37,847 nt of DNA, taken from contig JALOLB010000015.1 in the NCBI GenBank assembly GCA_025456225.1, forward strand, positions 1 through 37,847. The letters are read 5' to 3'. A program made the translations under genes and the position numbers. The DNA is from Thermoanaerobaculaceae bacterium. Lineage in GTDB: Bacteria; Acidobacteriota; Thermoanaerobaculia; Thermoanaerobaculales; Thermoanaerobaculaceae. The notes beneath the pieces were generated by a model that was not told the DNA's origin, searched no databases, and saw only the letters and a program-made list of their open reading frames with translations. Position 1 is the stretch's first letter. Every line of letters begins with the position of its first letter. Below are positions 15,960-22,949 of the stretch, piece after piece.

Positions 15960-17123
15960 ATGGGCTCGCGACGGATCAACCTCGGCATCATCGCCAACGA
16001 GTTCTTCGACGCGGGCATCTCCACGATGGGCGGCTTCGGCTGGGCCGCGCGGCAGGTCACCCGGTGCTTCACTGACGATCCCTCGCTCGGCGTCGACGTG
16101 ACCCTCGTGTCGGGCCTGTCGCCGAAAACCGGGATGCCATCGGAGGCCCGCTCGCACGGCGTGCCGATCGTCTTCCGTGACCCGAGCCGGCTCGCGGTCA
16201 TGCGACGGATGCGGTCCCGGCGCTTCGACCTCCTCCTGACGATCGACTACCGACCGACCTACCGGGTGTACCTGGAGGCGCTTCCGCGGACGCCGGTCAT
16301 CGTCTGGGTGCGCGACCCGCGCCCCCCTGGGGACTGGGACGAGATCGCGACCCTCCGGATACCCGGATCGGACGGCGCGGTGCCGAGCGGGATCCAGCGG
16401 ATAGACTGCCGCTCGCTTGCGGGGATCGTTCGGTGGTCCCGGTTGCTCCGCCGTCGTGTGCGGTTCGCGACGCCGGCGCCGCATCTCGCGGCGAAGATGG
16501 AGGCGACGTACGGCACCGCGCCGCCGGAGGTCACCTGCCTGCCGAACCCGATCGAGCTCGAGCCGGGCGTCGCGACGAAGAGCGAGCGCCCGCGCGTGAT
16601 CTTCCTCGGGCGCCTCGATCCAATCAAGAGGCCGTGGCTCTTCTTCGAGCTTGCGCAGAGGTTTCCCGACGTCGAGTTCGTCGTCCTCGGGCAAGCGCAC
16701 TTCGACGGCGACGGATCGTGGGCGCCCCAGGCGGTCCCGCCGAACGTGCGCGCCGTCGGGCACGTCGACGGCACGGCCAAGACGGAGGTGCTCGCGTCCG
16801 CGTGGGTCCTCGTCAACACCTCGATCCACGAGGCGCTGGCCGTCAGCTTTCTCGAGGGGCTTCGCTGCGCGACGCCGCTCCTCGCGCTCCAGGACCCGGG
16901 GGGGCTGGTGTCGCGCTTCGGGGTCTTCGCGGGCGAGTGCGGGGGCACGGGCTGCGAGGCGCTTCCCCGGCTCTCGGCCGGGCTCGACCGCCTCATCGCG
17001 GATCACGACCTGCGAGGTCGCCTCGGGCGCGAGGGCAGTCGCTGGGTCGCCCAGACTCACAGTGGTGCCCACTTTCTCGCGGCCTTCCGCGAGGTCTGCG
17101 GCAGCATCGGCGTTCGCTGGTGA
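15960..17123 (+). CDS. GT4-family glycosyltransferase
   Basis: A 387-residue GT-B fold glycosyltransferase. The N-terminal half starts INLGIIANEFFDAGISTMGGFGWAAR, as in GT4 enzymes, and has LLLTIDYRPTYR and VIVWVRDPRPPGDWDE in the acceptor domain. The C-terminal half has the nucleotide-sugar domain: VIFLGRLDPIKRP (about 214-226, the GRL..KR signature), VVLGQAHFDGDG and HEALAVSFLEGLRCATPLLA (about 290-309), the ExFGxxxxE-type region with Glu in HEA and SFLEG. Likely role is transfer of a sugar to a surface polysaccharide or glycan; donor and acceptor cannot be read from sequence. It starts without a ribosome binding site about 12 nt after a -10 box, implying a leaderless message. It is followed 16 bp later by a second GT4 gene. 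Confidence 0.88.
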   Translation: MGSRRINLGIIANEFFDAGISTMGGFGWAARQVTRCFTDDPSLGVDVTLVSGLSPKTGMPSEARSHGVPIVFRDPSRLAVMRRMRSRRFDLLLTIDYRPTYRVYLEALPRTPVIVWVRDPRPPGDWDEIATLRIPGSDGAVPSGIQRIDCRSLAGIVRWSRLLRRRVRFATPAPHLAAKMEATYGTAPPEVTCLPNPIELEPGVATKSERPRVIFLGRLDPIKRPWLFFELAQRFPDVEFVVLGQAHFDGDGSWAPQAVPPNVRAVGHVDGTAKTEVLASAWVLVNTSIHEALAVSFLEGLRCATPLLALQDPGGLVSRFGVFAGECGGTGCEALPRLSAGLDRLIADHDLRGRLGREGSRWVAQTHSGAHFLAAFREVCGSIGVRW

Positions 17124-17139
17124 TCCCGGGCGGTTGATC

Positions 17140-18330
17140 GTGCGGATCTGCGTGCTCACCGATGTCTACCCTGTCGAGACCGAGACGTTCGTCTACGAGC
17201 CGGTCCGCTGGCTCCGCGAGCGCGGCCACGAGGTCGCGGTCGTGGCCCACCATCGAGGGTCGCTGCCCCCTCCGGACCCGCCCGAGCGCCCCTCACGGGT
17301 CACGGGGCTACCGCGCCTCCGGAAGCTGCTGGCGATCACGGCGGCACCGTGCCAGTCCGCGCTCCATGCCGCTCGTGCGCTGCGCCTCGTCCGGCCGGGG
17401 CTGACACGGAGCGAGCTCGCCTTCCGGGCCGCGCTGCCGGAGGTGCGCCGCGCGGACTGCCTCGTTGCCCACTTCGGGACGGTCGGAGTCGAGTGGCTTC
17501 CGGTGGCAGTGGTCGTCCGGCGCCCGCTCTGCGTCTTCTTTCACGGGTACGATGCGACGCAGGTCACCCACGAGCAGCCCGGGATCTACGACCGGCTGTT
17601 CGCCTCCGGCGCCGGCATCCTCACGAACAGCGAGTTCCTGAGGAGGCGGCTCGTCGGCTACGGCGCGCCCACCGAGCGGCTCGCGATCGTCCGGCTCGCG
17701 GCGGCGCCGCAGTTCCACGCGGCGTCTCGGGAGCCGGCATCCCCGGAGAGGATCCTGCTCTCGATCGCGCGGCTGGTGCCGAAGAAGGGCATCGAGGATT
17801 CGATCGCCGCTTTCGCGCGCGCCCAGGGCTCCCTTCGCGGCGCGTGGCGCTACGAGATCATCGGCGACGGCCCGCTGCGCGCGGAGCTGGCGGCGGTGGC
17901 CGAATCGGCGGGCGTCGGGGGGCTGGTGCGGTTTCGCGGGGTCGTCTCCCGCGCGGCGACCCTCGAAGCGCTCTGCCGCGCCTCGGTCTTCGTCCTTGCC
18001 AGCAAGCCCGCACCGAACGGCGATGCCGACGGGACGCCGGTGAGCGTGATCGAGGCGGCGGCGGTCGGCGTGCCCGTGGTCTCGACGGTGCAGGCCGGGA
18101 TCCCGGAGATACTCCCCCGGGAGGCCGTGGCGGAGGGCTTCCTCGTCCCGCCGGGTGACGTTGCCGGCCTCGCGGACGCGCTCGCGCGCCTCGGGACGAG
18201 CGATCAGCTCAGGCAGCGGTGGGGTGCCGCGTGCCGCGCCCACGCCTCCGCGAACCACACGCCAGCCGCGCACATCGAGGACCTCCTCGCGGCCGTCGCG
18301 GCTGCGACGCGCCCGCCGTCGCTGACATGA
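17140..18330 (+). CDS. GT4-family glycosyltransferase, WcaL/AmsK-like
   Basis: A 396-residue GT-B glycosyltransferase. Starts VRICVLTDVYPVETETFVYEPV, the form seen in colanic-acid and amylovoran type transferases (WcaL/AmsK). The N-domain contains CVFFHGYDATQ (about 127-137), and the C-domain has ILLSIARLVPKKGIED (about 205-219), YEIIGDGPLRAEL, VRFRGVVSR and NGDADGTPVSVIEAAA with GVPVVSTVQAGIPEI (about 292-325). These are the retaining GT4 donor-site motifs. The GTG at 17140 is chosen over the TTG at 17134 because a GGGCGG tract lies six bases upstream; the long open frame further upstream is a shadow of the preceding gene. Role: probably adds a sugar to an exopolysaccharide or surface glycan with its neighbour. 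No other polysaccharide genes are nearby, so the pair stands alone. Confidence 0.87.
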   Translation: MRICVLTDVYPVETETFVYEPVRWLRERGHEVAVVAHHRGSLPPPDPPERPSRVTGLPRLRKLLAITAAPCQSALHAARALRLVRPGLTRSELAFRAALPEVRRADCLVAHFGTVGVEWLPVAVVVRRPLCVFFHGYDATQVTHEQPGIYDRLFASGAGILTNSEFLRRRLVGYGAPTERLAIVRLAAAPQFHAASREPASPERILLSIARLVPKKGIEDSIAAFARAQGSLRGAWRYEIIGDGPLRAELAAVAESAGVGGLVRFRGVVSRAATLEALCRASVFVLASKPAPNGDADGTPVSVIEAAAVGVPVVSTVQAGIPEILPREAVAEGFLVPPGDVAGLADALARLGTSDQLRQRWGAACRAHASANHTPAAHIEDLLAAVAAATRPPSLT

Positions 18331-18466
18331 CACACCGTCACGGAGCCGGGGCCTCGACGGTGCCCGGCGCGAGCACCGGCGAACCGTAGCCACGACCATC
18401 ACGTGGATGTGTTGACAGCGGAGCGAGCAGGCCCACGCTCGCGACCGGGAAGGCAGGCGAACAAAG

Positions 18467-18496
18467 GCCCGGGGACTGGAAAGCTCGTCCCCGGGC
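18467..18496. terminator. Inverted repeat, likely bidirectional terminator
   Basis: A perfect 10-bp inverted repeat, GCCCGGGGAC / GTCCCCGGGC, with a 10-nt loop. It lies between the convergent glycosyltransferase gene (stop 18330) and the small zinc-ribbon gene (stop 18522). No clear T-tract follows, so termination efficiency is unknown. Nothing else is seen in 18331-18521. Confidence 0.6.
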
Positions 18497-18521
18497 GACT
18501 TCAGTGCTGCAGCCTGCTGAC

Positions 18522-18743
18522 TCAGGGCTTGCGGGCGTAGGCGGGGGACGGGGTGTGCGCTCCCATCTCGCCGGAGACGACGAGGACAGGCCATCGCGTG
18601 AAGCAGGCCTGACAGACGAGACGGACGGGCGAGAAGGCGTTGTCAGCCACCTCGCCCTCCACGAGCATCCCGTGTTCCGTCCGGAGGCAGACACTGCACT
18701 GGCCGCTGCGCTGGCTGTCGAGGCGCCAAACCGGTCCGCTCAT
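18522..18743 (-). CDS. Small zinc-ribbon protein downstream of ssb
   Basis: A 73-residue protein with two CxxC pairs: CSVC (16-19) and CQAC (44-47), spaced as in a zinc ribbon, the second followed by FTRWPVLVV. It has no signal peptide or membrane segment, so it is cytosolic. The start at 18743 is chosen because a GGAGG ribosome binding site lies five bases before the ATG; a longer frame upstream is not protein-like. It follows ssb by 40 bp on the same strand and is likely co-transcribed. Zinc-ribbon partners occur near DNA-repair genes in many genomes, but I do not recognise a named family. A nucleic-acid or protein-binding accessory role is an inference. Confidence 0.7.
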   Translation of the reverse strand: MSGPVWRLDSQRSGQCSVCLRTEHGMLVEGEVADNAFSPVRLVCQACFTRWPVLVVSGEMGAHTPSPAYARKP

Positions 18744-18783
18744 GCCGTCCTCCGGATCCCGCACGACATCGTATGCACCGGTG

Positions 18784-19197
18784 TCAGAACGGCACGTCGC
18801 TGCCCTCGTCGTCGGGCGGGAAGTCGGGCGGTTCGGCGGGACCCCGGTCGGCGGCTCCATCGCCCTGGGGACGAGGCCCCACGAGCTGGATGTTCTGGGC
18901 GCGGACCTCGGTGAAGTACCGGCGGTTGCCCTTCTCGTCGTCGTAGGTGCGGGTGCGCATCGTGCCCTCGATGAACACCGTGCGCCCCTTGGCCAGGTAC
19001 TGGGCGCAGAACTCCGCCTGCTTGGCGAAGGTCACGATGTTGAACCACTCGGTGTGCTCCTGCTTCTGGCCGTTCTTGTCCTTCCAGACCTCGTTGGTGG
19101 CCACCGAGAACTTGGCGACTGCGAGGCCTCCGGGCGTCTGCCGGAGCTCGACGTCGCGACCGACGTTTCCGAGAATCAGGATTCTGTGAAAGCTCAT
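18784..19197 (-). CDS. ssb: Single-stranded DNA-binding protein
   Basis: A 137-residue SSB. It starts MSFHRILILGNVGRDVELRQTP, the standard OB-fold opening, and keeps the family residues: TPGGLAVAKFSVATNE, HTEWFNIVTFAKQAEFCAQYLAKG and VFIEGTMRTRTYDDEKGNRR. A short acidic, disordered tail ends in DVPF, the conserved tip that binds RecO, Exo I, PriA and the Pol III chi subunit. Only the final residues of that tail are acidic, making it shorter than in E. coli. A strong ribosome binding site (GGGAGGAAACC) precedes the ATG. The small zinc-ribbon gene follows 40 bp downstream. Role: coats ssDNA during replication and repair. Confidence 0.96.
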   Translation of the reverse strand: MSFHRILILGNVGRDVELRQTPGGLAVAKFSVATNEVWKDKNGQKQEHTEWFNIVTFAKQAEFCAQYLAKGRTVFIEGTMRTRTYDDEKGNRRYFTEVRAQNIQLVGPRPQGDGAADRGPAEPPDFPPDDEGSDVPF

Positions 19198-19274
19198 GGT
19201 TTCCTCCCGGCGTGAACGGGAGCCCAGAGTAGCAAAGCCCGGGGCGGAAATCGAGAGTGGATGCCTTCGCCCGT

Positions 19275-19547
19275 GAGCTCACAGCGTGTGAGGAAATCGC
19301 CAGCGAGCGATTGGTCAGCCGGTGAAGGTCCTCACGGCGTCAACCTGGACGTGGACGTGGTCGTGGACGTGGACCCGGTTTCGTGCGTCGGGACGCTGTG
19401 AGGCATTCAGTAGTTGCATCAGGTGTTTCGGTGACGGCCTTGCGGTGAACGTCAGGTTCGCAGCACATCTGTCCACGTCCACGTTGCCAGCGGGCACGAT
19501 CGGCGCCCCGAACGTCCTCGCGGCATGGGTTCACACCCTCTCAGCTC
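19275..19547. repeat. Palindromic GGACGT word element with inverted outer ends
   Basis: Inner arms: 19339-19356 and 19471-19488 are inverted copies at 16 of 18 positions, and the left one runs on through further GGACGT/GTGGAC words to 19374. The loop is about 96 bp. The outer ends, GAGCTCACAGCGTGTGAG (19275-19292) and its partner (19530-19547), pair at 14 of 18 positions, and the right end contains the stop codon of the phosphatase gene (19541-19543). The right-hand flank (19481-19543) is about 75% identical to 29169-29231 beside a different word array. This explains most of the 343-bp gene-free stretch 19198-19540; no coding gene is convincing in it. Confidence 0.8.
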
Positions 19548-20011
19548 GCGTCCCTGGCAGGTAGGCACTCGAGGTGGGATCGAAACGTCTCGTTGAACAG
19601 CGCTCCGGGCCGTCGCGCCTGCAGGCGGGCCACGGCGTCCTTCCCGGACATGCCCAGCTCGACCAGCACCAGGCCCGCCACCAGCGCCGAGCGGTTGAAC
19701 CCCATCCCGCAGTGGCTCAGCACCCGGTGGCCGTCCCGCACCAGGCCGGCGGCCAGGCTCGCGACGGCGCGCAGCTTGGCAAGGTCCGGGAGATCCTCGT
19801 CCAGGATTGGGAAGTAGACGTAGAGAACCTGGTTCGGCACCGTCGGCACGCCGATGTCGAGGCCTCCCTCGAGGTCGATGACGACGTCGATTCCCCGGGC
19901 AGCGACCGGTCCCCATGCGTGGATGGCGGGGGAGATGAAGAGGGTCTCGTGGTCGTCCACGGGGACCGGGCCCCCCAGAACCTTGCAGACCTCAAGCTCG
20001 ATCGTGCTCAT
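19541..20011 (-). CDS. Dual-specificity-type protein tyrosine phosphatase
   Basis: A 156-residue cysteine phosphatase. The signature HCGMGFNRSALVAG (about 103-116) is an HCxxGxxRS P-loop with nucleophile Cys and phosphate-binding Arg. Upstream, VVIDLEGGLDIGVP and YVYFPILDEDLPD match the strand and general-acid loop of compact DSP folds, with an Asp in the right place. Small size and lack of membrane segment make it a soluble cytosolic enzyme. It could act on phospho-Ser/Thr/Tyr, phosphoinositide or nucleotide substrates; the kinases 4-16 kb away are attractive but unproven targets. The ATG at 20011 follows a GGGGTGAC tract; a TTG four codons upstream is a weaker alternative. Its stop codon lies inside the right end of the GGACGT repeat element. 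Confidence 0.88.
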   Translation of the reverse strand: MSTIELEVCKVLGGPVPVDDHETLFISPAIHAWGPVAARGIDVVIDLEGGLDIGVPTVPNQVLYVYFPILDEDLPDLAKLRAVASLAAGLVRDGHRVLSHCGMGFNRSALVAGLVLVELGMSGKDAVARLQARRPGALFNETFRSHLECLPARDAS

Positions 20012-20070
20012 GTCACCCCACAACCCGGGATGTGGCCGTTCCAGTCCACCCCCCGGTGCCGGAAATGGAA

Positions 20071-20096
20071 GGGACGGGAGCCGGAGCTCCCGTCCC
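20071..20096 (-). terminator. Rho-independent terminator of the M35 peptidase gene
   Basis: A perfect 11-bp stem (GGGACGGGAGC / GCTCCCGTCCC) with a 4-nt loop lies 21 bp beyond the peptidase stop. On the minus strand it is followed by TTCCATTTCC, a moderate T-rich run. This is the best rho-independent terminator in the window. The strong stem also sits ahead of the phosphatase start, isolating the two genes. Confidence 0.85.
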
Positions 20097-20117
20097 TGGT
20101 GAGGCGGCAGCCGCAGC

Positions 20118-21203
20118 CTACGGCTGGTCCTCGGCGAAGTACTCGTGGTTGTCGGCGTTGTTGATGGCCTTGCTGGGGCTCGTCTTGGCGAGGTTCTTGG
20201 CGCCCGTGGCCCCGTACACGTAGTCCTTGGTTCCGGCCACGACGGTGAAGTGGCTGGTCTCGTGGACCAGGGTGCCGGCCTTCGAGTCGCGACCGGTCGC
20301 GGGGGCGGACCAGAAGGCTCTACACAGGTAGACCTTGTAGGGCTGGCTGGGGTAGACGTACGCGTAGGCGCTCTCGGTGCACGAGCAGTCGAAGGTGAAC
20401 GTCTTGCTCGCGAAGGTGCTCTTGAGGTTCGTGAAGTGCGACTTCACGGTGCTGAAGCGGCTGGAGTTGTACGTCCCGAACCAGGTCGTGTAGAGCGTCG
20501 AGCCGGTCGGGTAGCTCACCAGGTGGTTGTAGGACTTGGTGCACATCGTCCCGGCGTTGGCGTGGGCGGTCTGGAGCGCGGTCTTCTGGGAGTTGGAGCA
20601 GGACGTGTAGCCGCCGATCCCGGTGATCCCCATCGCGAAGTCCTCTTCGGGCACCGGGACCTGCAGCTCACGGCCCTCGACGAACAGCGAGATCTGGTTC
20701 GACGAGACGATGCCGAGCTCCTCGCCCTGGACCACCGCCTGGGTTTCCATCGCGAACGGGTCGGCGGGGCTCTCGTCGAGGACCGCGCGGTAGCGGATCG
20801 AGTAGTTGCCGGTCACGGACATGTCGTACACCGAGGACAGGTCGATGACAGCCGAGACCGTCTCGCCCGCGCCGATCTCGACGTAGTCGCTCTCGGTCGG
20901 GGCGGCCCACTTCACGAGGCGTCCGGTGTAGGCGACGGGCTCGCCATCCCGGGTGACCACGAAGAGGTCGTTGCTGACGCCCCGCAGTGGCGTGAGCCAG
21001 TGCAGCACTCGCACGCTCGCCTCGCTCCGGTTGGTGAGGGCGAAGGTCACGGCCACCTCGTCGGTCATCGTGAACGATGCCTGGTCTACCTCGATGCTGC
21101 TGCTCAGGGCCGGTCCTTGGGTCGCTCCCGCGAACGCCTGCGCGCCGGCCAGCAACGCAGCCGTCACCACTGCCAACACCACCAACTTCACGCTGTGCTT
21201 CAT
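20118..21203 (-). CDS. Secreted M35-family (aspzincin) zinc metallopeptidase
   Basis: A 361-residue secreted peptidase. Residues 1-26 are a Sec signal peptide (MKHSVKLVVLAVVTAALLAGAQAFA). Residues about 30-180 form a beta domain (DEVAVTFALTNRSEASVRVL) as seen before the catalytic domain in bacterial M35 proteins. The catalytic part has HETSHF (His314, Glu315, His318) and GTKDYVYG (324-331). Together these are the HExxH plus GTxDxxYG aspzincin signature of deuterolysins and peptidyl-Lys metallopeptidases, with Asp327 as third zinc ligand. Cys residues (SCSNS, MCTKS, DCSCTES, LCRAF) suggest disulfides. It has a strong ribosome binding site, its own promoter about 230 bp upstream and a terminator. 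Role: extracellular or periplasmic protein degradation. An immunity or inhibitor partner is not seen. Confidence 0.92.
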   Translation of the reverse strand: MKHSVKLVVLAVVTAALLAGAQAFAGATQGPALSSSIEVDQASFTMTDEVAVTFALTNRSEASVRVLHWLTPLRGVSNDLFVVTRDGEPVAYTGRLVKWAAPTESDYVEIGAGETVSAVIDLSSVYDMSVTGNYSIRYRAVLDESPADPFAMETQAVVQGEELGIVSSNQISLFVEGRELQVPVPEEDFAMGITGIGGYTSCSNSQKTALQTAHANAGTMCTKSYNHLVSYPTGSTLYTTWFGTYNSSRFSTVKSHFTNLKSTFASKTFTFDCSCTESAYAYVYPSQPYKVYLCRAFWSAPATGRDSKAGTLVHETSHFTVVAGTKDYVYGATGAKNLAKTSPSKAINNADNHEYFAEDQP

Positions 21204-21461
21204 GATCCCTCCTCCTGTCAAACGTGCCTGCACCCCTGGCAGGCCAACGGGTGTGCACCTCTTGGTTGGGCGTCAGGACGGGTCGCCACGTAAAGCTCGG
21301 GAGCTGTCCCGGGGCCGATTGCGCATCCCGCGTGGGACGGAATACTCACCTTCCGGGTTCCCTGGGAGCTCGTGGCCTCTCCCCCTTGCTCTGCTCCGGC
21401 GGTTGTTCCGCCGAACCGTGATCTTGGTGATCGTTCTAGAGGCGAATCGGGTCGTTGTCAA
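21204..21461 (-). promoter_or_regulatory. Sigma70-type promoter and about 220-nt leader of the M35 peptidase gene
   Basis: On the minus strand TTGACA (complement of 21456-21461), a 17-bp spacer and TAGAAC (complement of 21433-21438) form a good promoter. The start would be near 21426, leaving a leader of about 220 nt before the ATG. The leader contains a hairpin at 21397-21413 (CGGCGG/CCGCCG, 5-nt loop) and other GC-rich stems. I compared it by eye with cobalamin, c-di-GMP-I and glycine riboswitch cores and found no convincing match. With the next 175 bp (21462-21636, no gene seen) this accounts for the 433-bp gene-free stretch. Confidence 0.6.
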
Positions 21462-21620
21462 GTGGTTGTTCGGATGTGGCGCCCTGATCCCCTGATTCGA
21501 CATCCGCGACTCGAGGTCCCGGTTCGGATTCGTCGCTTTGTCGGGTCGTGTCCGGTTCGCGCCGAAGATTCGTCACCCGGGCTCTTCCGGCCTGTCGAGC
21601 GCCCGGCGCGCCGCCGCGGC

Positions 21621-21637
21621 GCCCGCTCCGCGCGGGC
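21621..21637 (-). terminator. Hairpin at the end of the polymerase IV gene
   Basis: GCCCGC / GCGGGC with a 5-nt loop (21621-21637) begins at the last base of the polymerase stop codon. It is followed on the minus strand by another GC-rich inverted stretch (GCGCCGCGGCGGCGC). No T-tract follows, so it may slow rather than terminate transcription. Confidence 0.45.
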
Positions 21638-22734
21638 TACTCGAAGAGGTCGAGCTGGAGCAGGGTCGCGGGCACGAGGGTGGAGGTCGAGACGCCCAGC
21701 AGGCGGACGCGCCGGTCGCCGGCCGGCGTGTGACGCAGGAGGCCGCGGGCGAGCGCCGCGATGCGCCGCGGTCGCTGGGTCGGGATGCCGAAGGTGCGCG
21801 ACCTGGTGAGGGTCGTGAAGTCGTCGAGGCGGACCTTGACCGTCACCGTGCAGGCGGCGAGCTGGCGGCGCTCGAGGCCGTCCGCCACCTCCTCGGCCAT
21901 GCGGCCCAGCTCCTCGTCCATCTGCTGGAGGTCCTGCAGGTCGCGGGGGTACGTGGTCTCCGTGCCCAGGCTCTTGCGCTCGTGCTGCGTCTCCACCGGG
22001 CGCTCGTCGACGCCGCGTGCAAAGGCGTGGAGCATTCGTCCGTGGCTCTTGAAGCGCTCCAGGAGGCGCTCCAGCGGCTGGGCACGGAGCTCGGCCACCG
22101 TGGTGATCCCCATGTCCCGCAGCGCGCCCTCGGTGGCCGGGCCGACCCCGTGCAGCCGCCGCACCGGCAGGAGGTCCAGGAACGCCTGGACGCGTGAGGG
22201 CGGCACCACGGTGAGGCCGTCGGGCTTGTGGAAGTCGGAGGCGATCTTGGCCACGAGCATGTTGGGGCCGACGCCCACGGAGACCGTCAGCCGGCGCTCC
22301 TCCCGGACCCGCCGCCGGATGTCCTGGGCGATGGCGGTGGCGCTGGGGAAGCGGCCCAGGTGATCGGTGACATCCAGGTATGCCTCGTCGAGGGACACGG
22401 TCTCCACCAGCGGCGTGTACTCGTGGTAGATGGCGAAGATCCGGTCGGACTCCCGCCGGTAGCTCGGGAAGTCGGGCCGCAGGAAGACGGCGTGCGGGCA
22501 GAGCCGGTAGGCGTGGGCCGCCGCCATCGCCGAGTGAATGCCGAACTTGCGGGCCTCGTAGCTGGCCGACGCCACCACCCCCCGGCTGTCCGGGCTCCCA
22601 CCCACCACCACGGGTCGCCCCACCAGCGTCGGGTCGTCCCGCATGTGCACCGCGGGGTAGTAGCAATCCATGTCGCAGTGCAGGATGCGCCGCACGCGCT
22701 CCGACTCGCTCACGTCGGGATTGTACGGCGGCAT
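21637..22734 (-). CDS. dinB: DNA polymerase IV (Y-family)
   Basis: A 365-residue translesion polymerase. The catalytic motifs are present: DMDCYYPAVH (first metal Asp pair and aromatic steric gate; the usual form is DMDAFYASVE), the palm SLDEAYLDVTD (catalytic Asp-Glu), SVGVGPNMLVAKIASDFHKPDG and VRRLHGVGPATEGALRDMGI (thumb helix-hairpin-helix). The little finger follows, and the protein ends LLQLDLFE, a beta-clamp binding motif. Role: error-prone bypass of lesions and stress-induced mutagenesis. The ATG at 22732-22734 has no ribosome binding site; an in-frame GTG at 22711-22713 lies seven bases after TACAAT, so a leaderless start there is possible. No LexA-type operator is visible. The Ala-Ser-Val-Glu to Pro-Ala-Val-His change next to the steric gate is uncommon. 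Confidence 0.95.
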   Translation of the reverse strand: MPPYNPDVSESERVRRILHCDMDCYYPAVHMRDDPTLVGRPVVVGGSPDSRGVVASASYEARKFGIHSAMAAAHAYRLCPHAVFLRPDFPSYRRESDRIFAIYHEYTPLVETVSLDEAYLDVTDHLGRFPSATAIAQDIRRRVREERRLTVSVGVGPNMLVAKIASDFHKPDGLTVVPPSRVQAFLDLLPVRRLHGVGPATEGALRDMGITTVAELRAQPLERLLERFKSHGRMLHAFARGVDERPVETQHERKSLGTETTYPRDLQDLQQMDEELGRMAEEVADGLERRQLAACTVTVKVRLDDFTTLTRSRTFGIPTQRPRRIAALARGLLRHTPAGDRRVRLLGVSTSTLVPATLLQLDLFE

Positions 22735-22748
22735 GACGAGAGGAGCGC

Positions 22749-22889
22749 TCAGCCGGAGGCGCGATCGAGGCGGGCCAGATAGGCGTCCAGCACCTCAGGG
22801 GCCAGCTCGTGCAGTCGGACTCGCGCCGCCACTGCAGCCTCGAAATCCTGCCGACGAAGCGCCGCTCGCTCCCGTGTGGCGGCCGGTGG
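22749..22889 (-). other. UVR-motif-like peptide frame, possibly a gene remnant
   Basis: A 46-codon frame ending at 22749-22751 reads like real protein: RERAALRRQDFEAAVAARV then RLHELAPEVLDAYLARLD. The core RRQDFEAAVAARVR resembles the UVR (UvrB/UvrC-binding) helix pattern xxxDFExAAxxR. It has no ATG and only a late GTG (27 residues), and a TGA blocks it upstream in the same frame, so it is either a very small gene with an odd start or the surviving 3' end of a larger one. It sits between dinB and the alpha-2-macroglobulin gene on the same strand. Confidence 0.35.
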
Positions 22890-22948
22890 TCACCGGCCGT
22901 CCCGGGTGGGAGGGGGCCACCGCCCGCCCCGGCCGATGGCCATCGGCC
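22881..22948. repeat. Pair of palindromes downstream of the alpha-2-macroglobulin gene
   Basis: Two 18-bp palindromes stand 32 bp apart: GGCCGGTG-GT-CACCGGCC (22881-22898) and the perfect palindrome GGCCGATGGCCATCGGCC (22931-22948), the latter two bases beyond the macroglobulin stop (22950). The shared GGCC ends and similar size suggest a REP-like pair or transcription end. No T-tract follows. They lie in and beside the 22749-22889 remnant. Confidence 0.6.
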
Positions 22949-22949
22949 G

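Noticed and set aside
11208-17159. A 1983-codon open frame on the minus strand
   Set aside because: Only its last 424 codons are the PP2C phosphatase. The rest is antisense to the kinase-TPR and glycosyltransferase genes and is low-complexity Arg/Gly/Pro, a by-product of very high GC.
19315-19534. Small basic minus-strand peptides in the GGACGT element loop
   Set aside because: Composition follows the repeat words (Arg-Pro or His-Val runs) and no start with a ribosome binding site is present, so they were not called as genes.
21204-21430. A cobalamin, glycine or c-di-GMP riboswitch in the M35 leader
   Set aside because: Some short strings resemble parts of these cores, but the full conserved order is absent, so only an unassigned leader is reported.
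22749-22943. In-frame TGA read-through (selenocysteine) linking ATG 22941-22943 to the UVR-like frame
   Set aside because: The upstream codons are produced by the palindromes, no selenocysteine element is visible, and a remnant is the simpler reading.
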